The translations under genes were made by a program, and so were the position numbers. The notes beneath the pieces are model-generated. The model did not search any database and was not told where the DNA came from. It was given only the letters and a program-made list of their open reading frames with translations. Shown piece by piece: positions 27,651 to 35,598 of a stretch of 64,000 nucleotides of DNA; the first letter of the stretch is position 1, and each line of letters starts with the position of its first letter. Origin of the DNA: Clostridium intestinale DSM 6191 (lineage in GTDB: Bacteria > Bacillota > Clostridia > Clostridiales > Clostridiaceae); the NCBI RefSeq assembly GCF_900130055.1, contig NZ_FQXU01000010.1, positions 1 to 64,000 of the forward strand. Reading direction: 5' to 3'.

Positions 27651-28076
27651 ATGATTAACATAGATAATGTTGAAAAATACCTAAGAGATAATGGAATAAG
27701 TCCTTCTTATCAAAGAAAAAGAATATTTGAATACCTTTATGAAAATAAAAACCATCCAAATGTGATACAGATATACGAAAACTTAGTGAAAGAGATTCCA
27801 ACTTTATCAAAAACTACAGTTTACAACACTCTTAATTTATTTGTGGAGAAAAAAATAGCTGAAGTAATCACTGTAGAGGATAATGAAGTTCGCTATGATT
27901 TATTTAATCCAAATGTTCATGGTCATTTCAAGTGCGAGAACTGTAATGAAGTATATGATATAGATATTGATTTTAACAATCTTGCCATTAAGGATTTAGA
28001 AGGTTTTACAATAAAAGAACAATACTTTAACTTTAAAGGTATTTGTAAAAAATGCGGGGATTTAAATAAAGAATAA
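27651..28076 (+). CDS. perR: PerR-type peroxide-sensing repressor (Fur family)
   Basis: 141 residues. An N-terminal winged helix is followed by a metal-binding dimer domain. The regulatory-site ligands line up with B. subtilis PerR: H35, D83, H90, H92 and D103, and the structural zinc cysteines are C95/C98 (CENC) and CKKC near the end. The Asp at the fifth position favours PerR over Fur or Zur. Its neighbours are rubrerythrin (divergent) and dps (downstream), both peroxide-defence genes with PerR-like boxes. GGAGG precedes the start. Confidence 0.9.
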   Translation: MINIDNVEKYLRDNGISPSYQRKRIFEYLYENKNHPNVIQIYENLVKEIPTLSKTTVYNTLNLFVEKKIAEVITVEDNEVRYDLFNPNVHGHFKCENCNEVYDIDIDFNNLAIKDLEGFTIKEQYFNFKGICKKCGDLNKE

Positions 28077-28099
28077 TCCTCCTCTTTTAGGGTATGTTA

Positions 28100-28134
28100 A
28101 GCACTGTAAAATTAAAGTTTTACAGTGCTTTTTA
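28100..28134 (+). terminator. terminator after perR
   Basis: AGCACTGTAAAA pairs with TTTTACAGTGCT, then TTTTATTTAT. Confidence 0.88.
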
Positions 28135-28158
28135 TTTATAATTTCTTAATAATCATTA

Positions 28159-28187
28159 TTGACAACACTTATCAATAATGTTATTAT
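28159..28187 (+). promoter_or_regulatory. dps promoter
   Basis: Consensus -35 TTGACA (28159-28164), 17-base spacer, -10 TATTAT (28182-28187); an alternative TATAAT lies three bases further on. Confidence 0.8.
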
Positions 28188-28191
28188 AATA

Positions 28192-28206
28192 TTGTAATCA
28201 TTACAA
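28192..28206. promoter_or_regulatory. PerR box at the dps transcription start
   Basis: TTGTAATCATTACAA is a perfect 7-1-7 palindrome that fits the PerR operator. It starts four bases after the -10, so a bound repressor would block initiation. Confidence 0.82.
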
Positions 28207-28252
28207 AGTTTAAATGATTATAAAATTTGTTTATTATTTGGAGGGATTATTT

Positions 28253-28729
28253 ATGAGTAAAAATTTTATAGGTTTAGAAAAAAAATCGTTAGAAAATGTA
28301 GTAAAGGAACTTAATGTTTATTTAGCAAATTTAAATACACTATACACAAAAATACACAATCTTCATTGGAATGTTGAAGGACCTGCCTTCTTCCAATTAC
28401 ATGCAAAATTTGAAGAATTCTATAATGGGATATCAGAGGATTTAGATGCTGTTGCAGAAAGAATATTAATATTAGGTTTTAGACCAGCTGCTTCTTTAAA
28501 AGAATATTTAGGTTTAACAACTGTTAAAGAATTAGATAGCAAGGGAATCTCTGGAGATGAATCAATTAATATACTTCAAGAAGATTTTACTTCAATGGTC
28601 GAACATTCAAGAAAAATACTTACTTTAGCTGAAGATGCTAAAGATCAAGGAACTATAGATCTTGTAGCTGGATTTATATCAAATTACGAAAAAGCTTTAT
28701 GGATGATAAGCGCATATAAAGCTAAATAA
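28253..28729 (+). CDS. dps: Dps family iron-storage / DNA-protection protein
   Basis: 158 residues from the ATG at 28253, with GGAGGG seven bases upstream; the longer frame from 28214 lacks a ribosome site. The four-helix ferritin-like fold shows the Dps ferroxidase signature spread as NLHWNVEGPAFFQLHAKFEEFY plus the helix with DLDAVAERILILG. Dodecamers oxidise and store iron with peroxide and can shield DNA. A perfect PerR box over the start site indicates peroxide induction. Confidence 0.93.
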   Translation: MSKNFIGLEKKSLENVVKELNVYLANLNTLYTKIHNLHWNVEGPAFFQLHAKFEEFYNGISEDLDAVAERILILGFRPAASLKEYLGLTTVKELDSKGISGDESINILQEDFTSMVEHSRKILTLAEDAKDQGTIDLVAGFISNYEKALWMISAYKAK

Positions 28730-28732
28730 TTT

Positions 28733-28765
28733 AAAGGAAGTTTTTTACTTCCTTTATTTATTTTT
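28733..28765 (+). terminator. terminator after dps
   Basis: AAAGGAAG pairs with CTTCCTTT across a T-rich loop, followed by an ATTTATTTTT tail. Confidence 0.6.
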
Positions 28766-28815
28766 AGGTATATAATTCTAAATACTTGTCCACAATTTCT
28801 AATGAGGTGATTGTG

Positions 28816-28911
28816 GTGAGTTTAAAAAATATTTATCTTAATGAAAATTTCTATATAACCTTGGCTTTTATATCATGGTTTGGTTTTATGTGTATTCAAC
28901 TAGCTCCTTAG
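28816..28911 (+). CDS. 31-codon hydrophobic small ORF
   Basis: GTG start with GAGGTGA five bases upstream. The peptide has a polar start (SLKNIYLNEN) and a hydrophobic stretch (FYITLAFISWFGFMC) long enough to cross a membrane. Its stop codon overlaps a terminator stem, so it ends a dedicated short transcript. It lies alone between dps and the convergent tyrS. It could be a small membrane protein or a toxin-like peptide. I do not recognise a family, and no antisense partner is evident. Confidence 0.45.
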   Translation: MSLKNIYLNENFYITLAFISWFGFMCIQLAP

Positions 28912-28924
28912 AGGGAGCTTTTTC
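28902..28924 (+). terminator. terminator of the small membrane ORF
   Basis: AGCTCC pairs with GGAGCT, followed by TTTTT; the stem overlaps the ORF stop codon. Confidence 0.75.
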
Positions 28925-28932
28925 ATTTATAT

Positions 28933-28973
28933 AAAAAACTCCATAAGCCTAATTTCTAAGCTCATGGAGTTTT
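28933..28973 (-). terminator. terminator after tyrS
   Basis: On the minus strand AAAACTCCATGAGC pairs with GCTTATGGAGTTTT, followed by T residues, just past the tyrS stop. Confidence 0.85.
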
Positions 28974-28989
28974 AATACTGGTACATATT

Positions 28990-30183
28990 CTAATCCTCAA
29001 TTATAATTTTTATAAATTTCTTTTTTCCTATTTGTATAATCATTTCTTCAACTAATTTAATATTTTCTAGTTCTAAGGTTCTAGTATCATTTATTTTTAT
29101 TCCACCCTGTTCCATAAGTCTTCTAACTTCCTTTTTGCTTTGAACTAAAGAATGTTCAGTTAATATCTTCATTAAATCAAACCCACTTGAAGTTGCTTTT
29201 ACAGTTAAAATATCATTAGGAATATTGCCTTTTTGAAAAATTTCAATAAATCTTTCTTCTGCTTCCTTAGCCTCTTCTTCTCCATGATAAAGTTTTACAA
29301 TTTCTTTTGATAACTTCATTTTTATATTTCTTGGATTTTCACCTTCATCTAAAGACTTTTTTATTAACTGTATATCATCTGGATGTACATCCGTTACTAA
29401 TTCGTAGTACTTAATTATTAGTTCGTCTGGTATAGACATTGCTTTTTCATACATTACTTTACTAGGCTCATCTATTCCTATATAATTACCAAGACTCTTA
29501 CTCATCTTCTCAATTCCATCTAAACCTTCTAATAAAGGCATAAATATAGTTGTTTGAGAGTCCTGTTTATATTCTTTTTGCAAAGTTCTCCCCATAAGAA
29601 GGTTAAACCTCTGATCTGTGCCTCCAAGTTCAATGTCTGCCTTAATTTCTACAGAATCATAAGCCTGCATTAATGGGTAAAAAAACTCATGAATACCAAT
29701 TGGTTCGTATTGGGTATATCTTTTCTTAAAATCCTCCCTTTCAAGCATTCTTGCTACAGTTGTGGTTGCCGCTAATTTAATTACATCTTCAAAATTTAAC
29801 TTTGATAACCACTCACTGTTGAACCTAAGTTCTGTTTTACTTTTATCAAGTACTTTAAAAATCTGTTTTTCATAGGTTTTAGCATTTTCTATTACCTGCT
29901 CTTTTGTAAGCTGTTTCCTTGTTTTAGATTTTCCAGTAGGATCTCCTATCATTCCAGTAAAATCTCCAATAATTATCACTGCCTTATGACCTAAATCTTG
30001 AAGTTGTTTTATTTTTCTTAATACTACGGTATGACCTAGATGAATATCTGGTGCACTAGGATCTAATCCTAGTTTTACAGTTAAGACTTTTCCTGTTTCA
30101 AGTTTTTCCTTAAGTTCATCTTTACCTACAACCTCATCTACTCCTTTCATAATTATTTTTAGTTGTTCTTCAGTGCTTTTCAT
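28990..30183 (-). CDS. tyrS: tyrosyl-tRNA synthetase
   Basis: Class I synthetase, 397 residues. The HIGH-type motif is HLGH (48-51), the KMSKS loop is intact (EKMSKSLGNYIG), and the C-terminus carries an S4-like RNA-binding domain (VRRLMEQGGIKIND). It charges tRNA-Tyr in the cytoplasm. The gene is preceded by a T-box leader whose specifier is a Tyr codon, so it is induced when uncharged tRNA-Tyr accumulates. GGAGG lies before the ATG. Its promoter overlaps the end of the upstream ABC-F gene. Confidence 0.96.
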   Translation of the reverse strand: MKSTEEQLKIIMKGVDEVVGKDELKEKLETGKVLTVKLGLDPSAPDIHLGHTVVLRKIKQLQDLGHKAVIIIGDFTGMIGDPTGKSKTRKQLTKEQVIENAKTYEKQIFKVLDKSKTELRFNSEWLSKLNFEDVIKLAATTTVARMLEREDFKKRYTQYEPIGIHEFFYPLMQAYDSVEIKADIELGGTDQRFNLLMGRTLQKEYKQDSQTTIFMPLLEGLDGIEKMSKSLGNYIGIDEPSKVMYEKAMSIPDELIIKYYELVTDVHPDDIQLIKKSLDEGENPRNIKMKLSKEIVKLYHGEEEAKEAEERFIEIFQKGNIPNDILTVKATSSGFDLMKILTEHSLVQSKKEVRRLMEQGGIKINDTRTLELENIKLVEEMIIQIGKKKFIKIIIED

Positions 30184-30215
30184 TTAAATTTCCTCCTTTA
30201 AACTAATATATATTC

Positions 30216-30315
30216 ATACATAGATAATTACTTAATTACCTATGTATCTAAGTATCTAAGTATCTACGTTCCTAATTATCTAATTATTTAATTAGACAAT
30301 TAGATAATTAAGTAT
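30216..30315. repeat. 8-bp-periodic AT-rich array between T-box and tyrS
   Basis: From 30236 the sequence falls into successive octamers resembling TTATCTAA: GTATCTAA occurs twice in tandem at 30244-30259, followed by diverged units to about 30315. Two inverted repeats overlap it: ATACATAG with CTATGTAT (30216-30247) and TAATTATCTAATT with AATTAGATAATTA (30273-30310). It lies in the tyrS 5' UTR after the T-box terminator. Confidence 0.75.
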
Positions 30316-30324
30316 GCAGTTTTT

Positions 30325-30606
30325 TTGCGCAAAAAAACTCCCGTCCTTATAAAAAGGACGAGAGTAATAATCCCGTGTTACCACCTTAGTTTATCTATGC
30401 GTCACCACATAAACCTTATCAAGTACGCCAAAATCTTGGTTATACTCTAGCACTATAACGTGTGCAGGATACGTCTTATTCCTACTAGTTGTTATCTTTC
30501 AGAATGCTGCTCAGAGATGTATTCAAATTAAAATCCTTTGCCCCTCTCACCTACCGGGAACTCTCTTTAAAGGTTATCCTAATCCTACTTATTCTCTTCA
30601 AAGCTT
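30325..30606 (-). ncRNA. T-box riboswitch, tyrosine specifier
   Basis: The minus-strand leader contains the T-box core GGTGGTAACACGGGA (30371-30385) and ends in a strong terminator (30331-30365) with a TTTTTTT tail. In stem I the AGAGAG bulge element and GGTGAGAG loop are visible. The specifier is TAC (30519-30521) in GAATACATCTCTGAG, a Tyr codon matching tyrS downstream. Uncharged tRNA-Tyr should stabilise the antiterminator. Confidence 0.95.
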
Positions 30607-30628
30607 TTAACCATATATATTTTATATC

Positions 30629-30657
30629 ATTCTAATTTATTAAATCTGCTCTGTCAA
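30629..30657 (-). promoter_or_regulatory. tyrS T-box promoter inside the ABC-F gene end
   Basis: TTGACA (30652-30657) and TAGAAT (30629-30634) are 17 bases apart on the minus strand. The -35 lies within the last codons of the ABC-F gene. Confidence 0.8.
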
Positions 30658-32526
30658 GTATAACCACTCTTCCATACAAAGTTCTAGTTCTACTTGTAAA
30701 TCTTCTTTATTTTTGAAACATTTATTTATTTCTTCGTAGTTTCCTTGAATAGTCTCCATCAATTCGTCCAAGGCTTTTATTTCTTTTTCTATTTCTACTA
30801 TTTTTTCCTCTAACTTATTTAATTTATAGCTGTTATTTTGAGTGTTATTAGCTTTAGTCTTTTGTTGTTTTTCTATCTTTAAAGGTTTTGTATCTATCTT
30901 GATTTCTTCTCTTTCATTTTTCTTAACCTTATAATAATCGTAATCTCCCAAATAGCTGTTAAATTTTCCACCCTCTAAAGCTACTACTCTACTGCTCATT
31001 TTATTAATAAAATATCTGTCATGAGATATAAAAAATATTGTTCCTTTAAACTCATCTAAGGTATCTTCCAAGGTTTCTATAGAATCAATATCTAAATGAT
31101 TTGTAGGCTCATCTAATATTAATAAATTCGCTTCATGATATAAAAGCTTACTCAGTTTTAATCTAGTTCTCTCTCCACCAGACAATCCCTTAACCTTCTT
31201 AAATACTGTTTCTCCAAAAAACATATACTTTGATAAATACTCTCTAGCTTTTCCTTCTAATATTTCTATATCTTCTCTAAAACATTCTAATACAGTTAAT
31301 TCCTCATTATTAAATATAATATTTTGAGGTAGATAGGCTAATTTTACATTAGCACCAATCTCAGAAACTCCGCTGTCTAAAGATTCTTCCTTTAATAATG
31401 TCTTTAACAAAGTTGACTTTCCAGAACCATTTGCACCTATTAGGGCTACTCTTTCCTTAAATCTAACTAATAAATCACCTTCATCAAATAGAGTTTTATC
31501 CTCAAATCTTTTAGAAGCACTTCTAACTCTAATCACTTCCTGCGCTGACCTATCACCTTCAGTTAGGCTTATATGCATATTTACTTTTTCTGTTTTAGGT
31601 TTATCTACCTTATCCATTTTTTCTAATCTTTTTTGCATACTTGCAGCTCTTCTATAGAATTTTTCATTTCCAGAACGATTAGCCCAATCTCTTAAGGTCT
31701 TTATGGACTTCTCCATTGAGTTTATCTTTTTTTGTTGTACCTTATACAACTCATATTGCTGCAATAAATTATCTTCTTTTTCTTTAACATAAGCTGAATA
31801 GTTTCCTTTATAACTAATGCTTATCAAATCCTCTATTTCTATAGTTTTTGTTATTACGTTGTCTAAAAAATATCTATCATGGGATACTATAATAACTGTT
31901 CCTTTATAATTTCTAAGATACTCTTCAAGCCATTCTAAGGATTCCATATCAAGATGATTAGTAGGCTCATCTAAAAGAATAATATCTGGATTTTCTAGTA
32001 GTATCTTTCCAAGTACTACTGTAGTTTTCTCTCCACCACTTAATAAATCAAAGCTCCTATCTAAAAAACTATCCTTAAACTTAAGGCCTTCACAAACCTT
32101 ACTAAGCTTCTCTTCCTTATCGTATCCTCCTAGAACCTCATACTTTTGCTGAAGCTCGCTATATTGACTTAATAACCTAGAAATATCTTCTCTTTCGTCT
32201 GACATTTTATTTTCTAGCGACTTCATTTTCGTCTCAAGCTCTAATAATTCTTTAAATGCTATATTTAAAATTTCTCTTACTGTTGAACCTTCTTCAAACC
32301 CATGAATCTGTTCTAAATAGCCAATAGAAGCACCTCTCCTAATACTTATACTTCCATTATCAAGATTTTCAGTTCCATAAATAAGTTTTAAAACAGTACT
32401 TTTTCCACATCCATTCCTTCCTACTATACCTATCCTTTCACCTTTATTAACTTCAAAGGTTATATTTTTTAGAACTCTATTAGCTCCAAAATACTTTTCT
32501 ACATTGTTTAATGATAATTCGATCAT
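30640..32526 (-). CDS. ABC-F family ribosome-associated ATPase
   Basis: 628 residues with two ABC ATPase domains and no membrane segments. First domain: GRNGCGKST, LSGGEKT, LLDEPTNHLD; second: GANGSGKST, LSGGERT, LILDEPTNHLD. The domains are joined by a basic helical linker (about 245-325, DWANRSGNEKFYRRAASMQKR), the part that reaches toward the P-site tRNA, and the protein ends in a coiled coil (about 555-628). ABC-F proteins bind the ribosomal E site and either relieve stalls or dislodge antibiotics. A leader ORF with tandem terminators upstream fits drug- or stall-induced expression, as for several resistance ABC-Fs, but the drug spectrum cannot be told. Confidence 0.9.
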   Translation of the reverse strand: MIELSLNNVEKYFGANRVLKNITFEVNKGERIGIVGRNGCGKSTVLKLIYGTENLDNGSISIRRGASIGYLEQIHGFEEGSTVREILNIAFKELLELETKMKSLENKMSDEREDISRLLSQYSELQQKYEVLGGYDKEEKLSKVCEGLKFKDSFLDRSFDLLSGGEKTTVVLGKILLENPDIILLDEPTNHLDMESLEWLEEYLRNYKGTVIIVSHDRYFLDNVITKTIEIEDLISISYKGNYSAYVKEKEDNLLQQYELYKVQQKKINSMEKSIKTLRDWANRSGNEKFYRRAASMQKRLEKMDKVDKPKTEKVNMHISLTEGDRSAQEVIRVRSASKRFEDKTLFDEGDLLVRFKERVALIGANGSGKSTLLKTLLKEESLDSGVSEIGANVKLAYLPQNIIFNNEELTVLECFREDIEILEGKAREYLSKYMFFGETVFKKVKGLSGGERTRLKLSKLLYHEANLLILDEPTNHLDIDSIETLEDTLDEFKGTIFFISHDRYFINKMSSRVVALEGGKFNSYLGDYDYYKVKKNEREEIKIDTKPLKIEKQQKTKANNTQNNSYKLNKLEEKIVEIEKEIKALDELMETIQGNYEEINKCFKNKEDLQVELELCMEEWLYLTEQI

Positions 32527-32559
32527 GTTAAAATCCTCCTTAATTTTAGGCAGGAATGT

Positions 32560-32675
32560 ACTTGTGGAATTTTAAAGTATATTTTTAAATAGAGAAAAAT
32601 CCGCACAAGTAAAACATTGCCCGGATAAGATATAAAGGTATATAAAAAAACCAGGCAAGGCCACACCCTACCTGG
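32560..32675 (-). terminator. tandem terminators in the ABC-F leader, with alternative pairing
   Basis: First hairpin (32643-32675): CCAGGTAGG pairs with CCTTGCCTGG, then seven T. Second (32592-32626): ATCCG with CGGAT plus CAA/TTG, then TTTTT. The 3' part of the second also pairs perfectly as TACTTGTG with CACAAGTA further downstream (32604-32611 with 32559-32566), which would open it. No strong antiterminator for the first hairpin was found by eye. Confidence 0.78.
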
Positions 32676-32709
32676 ATACTATCTCTAAATAAAAAATATA
32701 TCTGGTAAA

Positions 32710-32841
32710 CTATGAATTACTCGCTTCTTGCATTGAATATCTAATTTTAGACGCACCTATCCCGTAAACTATAGAATTTGCTGAAATTCTAGTGGAAGTT
32801 GCTCTAACTTTTGACATTCTATCAATAAAGCAATTATTCAT
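32710..32841 (-). CDS. 43-codon leader ORF upstream of the ABC-F gene
   Basis: ATG with AAGGAGGG six bases upstream, the best ribosome site in this region. The peptide starts MNNCFIDRMSKVRATS, is basic and Ser-rich and ends MQEASNS; it has no membrane segment. It is followed by two terminator hairpins and then the ABC-F gene. This order matches leader-peptide attenuators in which a drug-stalled ribosome changes RNA folding. It could also encode a real small protein; conservation would decide. Confidence 0.6.
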   Translation of the reverse strand: MNNCFIDRMSKVRATSTRISANSIVYGIGASKIRYSMQEASNS

Positions 32842-32874
32842 TTTCTACCCTCCTTAAATAATATATTTGGTTTA

Positions 32875-32903
32875 ATTATAGTGTAAATATAAGTAAAAAT
32901 CAA
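32875..32903 (-). promoter_or_regulatory. promoter of the ABC-F leader transcript
   Basis: TTGATT (32898-32903) and TATAAT (32875-32880) with a 17-base spacer on the minus strand, ahead of the leader ORF. Confidence 0.75.
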
Positions 32904-32970
32904 TATTTAAATAAATTTCTGTGCTATCATAGTAATATTGATATATAAATCGCAGCATAGGAGGAGTATA

Positions 32971-33726
32971 ATGAGCAGCACTTTAATATTTTTATGTATA
33001 GCAGGTTTTTTCGCCACTTTAGTAGATTCTATAGCTGGAGGTGGTGGACTTATAAGTCTTCCTGCATATATGCTTACAGGAATGCCTACATATTTAGCCT
33101 TAGGAACTAATAAATTTTCAGCATCTTGTGGTTCCTTTACTAGCTCTCTTAAATTTGCAAGATCTAAAATCCTAGACTTTAAACTTTTAAGAATTTTAGT
33201 ACCTTTTACCTTTATAGGCGCTATATTAGGAGTTAATACAGTTTTAATTATTGATACAAAATATCTTAATGTCATTGTACTTATATTATTGTTATCTGTA
33301 GGTATTTATAGTCTATTTTCTAAAACTGCTGGGATGGAGGACAAGTTTCAAGGTCTTACTAACAAATCTATCTTTTTAGGAATAATATTAGCATTTTCAT
33401 TAGGCTTTTATGATGGCTTTTTTGGTGCAGGAGTTGGATCATTTTTAATATTTGGACTTGTTAAAGTATTTTCTTTTAATTTTGTAAGAGCAAGTGCCAA
33501 CTCTAAAATCTTAAATTTTACTAGCAATATAACATCATTAGTTATGTTTGCAATAAAAGGACAGATAGACTACAAACTTGGAATTCCTGTAGCTATATTT
33601 ATGATATTAGGAGCCCAAGTAGGAACAAGAATGGCTTTGGATAAGGGTGTTAAACTAATAAAACCATTATTTGTAACTATGTCTTTAGGAGTGGCCTTAA
33701 AGATGCTTTATGAAATTGTTCTATAA
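32971..33726 (+). CDS. TSUP family permease (TauE/SafE type)
   Basis: 251 residues from the ATG at 32971 with AGGAGG upstream; an earlier frame from 32938 has no ribosome site. About eight membrane segments in two related halves, with the family motif VDSIAGGGGLISLP near the N-terminus and FYDGFFGAGVGSFL in the second half. TSUP proteins export or import sulfonates, sulfite, thiosulfate or other small organic anions; the substrate is unknown. It is divergent from the ABC-F leader and ends in its own terminator. Confidence 0.9.
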   Translation: MSSTLIFLCIAGFFATLVDSIAGGGGLISLPAYMLTGMPTYLALGTNKFSASCGSFTSSLKFARSKILDFKLLRILVPFTFIGAILGVNTVLIIDTKYLNVIVLILLLSVGIYSLFSKTAGMEDKFQGLTNKSIFLGIILAFSLGFYDGFFGAGVGSFLIFGLVKVFSFNFVRASANSKILNFTSNITSLVMFAIKGQIDYKLGIPVAIFMILGAQVGTRMALDKGVKLIKPLFVTMSLGVALKMLYEIVL

Positions 33727-33754
33727 TTCGTATGAATAGAAACATAGATTAAAG

Positions 33755-33802
33755 AAAAAAATAGCTGAGAATAGATTAAATCTGTTCTTAGCTATTTTTT
33801 AT
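33755..33802 (+). terminator. terminator after the TSUP gene
   Basis: AAAAATAGCTGAGAATAG pairs with CTGTTCTTAGCTATTTTT, followed by T residues. Confidence 0.88.
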
Positions 33803-33821
33803 TTCACATAGGAGTTTTGAT

Positions 33822-34523
33822 ATGAGCAAAAGTTCAATAATTAAGTCATTAATCTTATTAAATATAACTCTTTATTTTGCTTTTCTAATTATAGATATAA
33901 CCAATAAAGATACAGGAACCATATACTCCCAATTCTTAAAATATTCAACAATACTACTATGCTTTGTTATATCTTTACTAATAGATAAAGATGGTTTTAA
34001 CGAAAAAGATACTAAATTTTTGCACATAGCTTTATTTTTCACTACTTTAGCTGACTTGTTCTTAGTTATCTTAAATATACTAAGTCCAGGTCTAATCTTT
34101 TTTATACTAGTTCAGCTTACCTATATAAAAAGGCATCTAAGTATTTATAAACCCTCTAAAAAAATAATTTTTCTAGTTTTATTTGTATATCTAGTACTTC
34201 TTATTTCTTTGTTTCCACTTAAACCCACCTATATAGATTGGGGTTTATATTTCTTAGGTATAACCTATGGGGTTATCTTAATAACCAGCTTATTAATTGC
34301 CTTAAGCACACTAAAAAAGAAATCCTATCCTAAAGAGAACTCAATAATTATAGCTCTAGGTATGTTTTTATTTTTTATGTGTGATTTGAATGTAGGCCTA
34401 ATGAATATTCTGAGGGGCTATAATTTTTATATAGCTTTTTTAATATGGCTATTCTATTTTCCTTCTCAGCTTCTTCTTTCATTAAGTGGTTTTTCATTTA
34501 AATACTTAAAAAGTTTATTTTAA
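33822..34523 (+). CDS. YhhN/TMEM86-like membrane protein, possible lysoplasmalogenase
   Basis: 233 residues, about eight membrane segments. Two aspartates in membrane segments, D78 (TLADLF) and D188 (FMCDLN), are about 110 residues apart, the spacing of the two essential aspartates in TMEM86 lysoplasmalogenases. The QLTYIKRH stretch resembles the H-x-x-Y segment of YhhN with Gln in place of His. The family hydrolyses the vinyl ether of lysoplasmalogens, lipids that many clostridia make, which would suit the neighbouring lipid desaturase. The gene overlaps the convergent desaturase by four bases. The assignment rests on weak similarity. Confidence 0.55.
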   Translation: MSKSSIIKSLILLNITLYFAFLIIDITNKDTGTIYSQFLKYSTILLCFVISLLIDKDGFNEKDTKFLHIALFFTTLADLFLVILNILSPGLIFFILVQLTYIKRHLSIYKPSKKIIFLVLFVYLVLLISLFPLKPTYIDWGLYFLGITYGVILITSLLIALSTLKKKSYPKENSIIIALGMFLFFMCDLNVGLMNILRGYNFYIAFLIWLFYFPSQLLLSLSGFSFKYLKSLF

Positions 34524-35578
34524 TTATCCTTTGCTAGCTTATAGGGTTTAATATTATTACTCTTTAACCCATTGGCTAGGGATTTGTATAATGTTTTTTT
34601 ATGTGGATCAACTAGTTCTTCATCCTTATAATAAATCCTTGGAGTCTTCCACAAAGCCTTTAGCGCTGCAAATAAAGGCATCTCATGATACTTATCCGGC
34701 CAAAGCTCTAATATGTGCGCTTTAATAATAGGATAATGTTTGGGATTTATTCCTGGAAACAAATGATGTTCTGTGTGATAAGAGAAATTAAAATGCAATA
34801 CATCTAACCATTTAGGTACTGTAACTGTAAGGCTATTTGCTAATGGATCATTTACAGGTACTAATGGATTTAATCTATGGTTTGTTGATATATATCCCAT
34901 AACTATAAGATTACCAATAAGTACAGGTATTAGATATATATATACCCATTTTTCAAAACCTACAATAGCTAATAATCCAAACCAAAAAGTCCAAGGGAAA
35001 ATAAACTGAAACCAAGTGCTTATTGACTTTTCTTCAACTAGCTCTTTAAAATACACAAAAAACATTCTAACGGAATGCAGAGTAAAAGAGATGCTTAATG
35101 CAGTAAAGCTAAATAACGATCTAAACCATAGTGGAAGTTTATATACTAATTTTATAAAACCTCTTTTATTAAAACTCTCTAAACTCATCCATGCATCAGG
35201 ATCTTTTTCATCATCTTGAGTATGAGCGTGATGATTAAGATTATGCCACTTAACCCAAAGTCTTGGTCCAACACTTAAAGGTAAAAATGCTATTCCTCCT
35301 AAAAAATTTCTAAGCCACTTATTTCTAACAACAGTTCCATGTAATATTTCATGACCTAAAAAGCCCATAGAACCAAAACTAAAGCCTAATATTAAAGCTA
35401 TAGCTAACTTCCCAATTGTATTTATATCAAATAGAACTACCACTGACATTCCTATGGCCACAACTATAAGATATATAAGTCCCCCGATAAGTCTTGTTGG
35501 GGCAGGTTTAAAAATATCTTTATCCAATTTAGGATGTATTTGCTTAGCATACCAACTCATATTATGAAGATCCTTCAT
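34520..35578 (-). CDS. membrane fatty acid desaturase
   Basis: 352 residues from the ATG at 35578 with AAAGGTG upstream; a TTG six codons earlier is less likely. The three histidine boxes of the acyl-lipid desaturase family are complete: HEILH, HNLNHH and HTEHH, on a backbone with four or more membrane segments. Such enzymes use O2 and a diiron centre to introduce double bonds into membrane fatty acids, unexpected in a strict anaerobe. A perfect FabT-like palindrome sits over its promoter, so it seems tied to fatty acid control. No ferredoxin or reductase partner is adjacent. Confidence 0.9.
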   Translation of the reverse strand: MKDLHNMSWYAKQIHPKLDKDIFKPAPTRLIGGLIYLIVVAIGMSVVVLFDINTIGKLAIALILGFSFGSMGFLGHEILHGTVVRNKWLRNFLGGIAFLPLSVGPRLWVKWHNLNHHAHTQDDEKDPDAWMSLESFNKRGFIKLVYKLPLWFRSLFSFTALSISFTLHSVRMFFVYFKELVEEKSISTWFQFIFPWTFWFGLLAIVGFEKWVYIYLIPVLIGNLIVMGYISTNHRLNPLVPVNDPLANSLTVTVPKWLDVLHFNFSYHTEHHLFPGINPKHYPIIKAHILELWPDKYHEMPLFAALKALWKTPRIYYKDEELVDPHKKTLYKSLANGLKSNNIKPYKLAKDN

Positions 35579-35598
35579 ATTTTTCACACCTTTCAATA

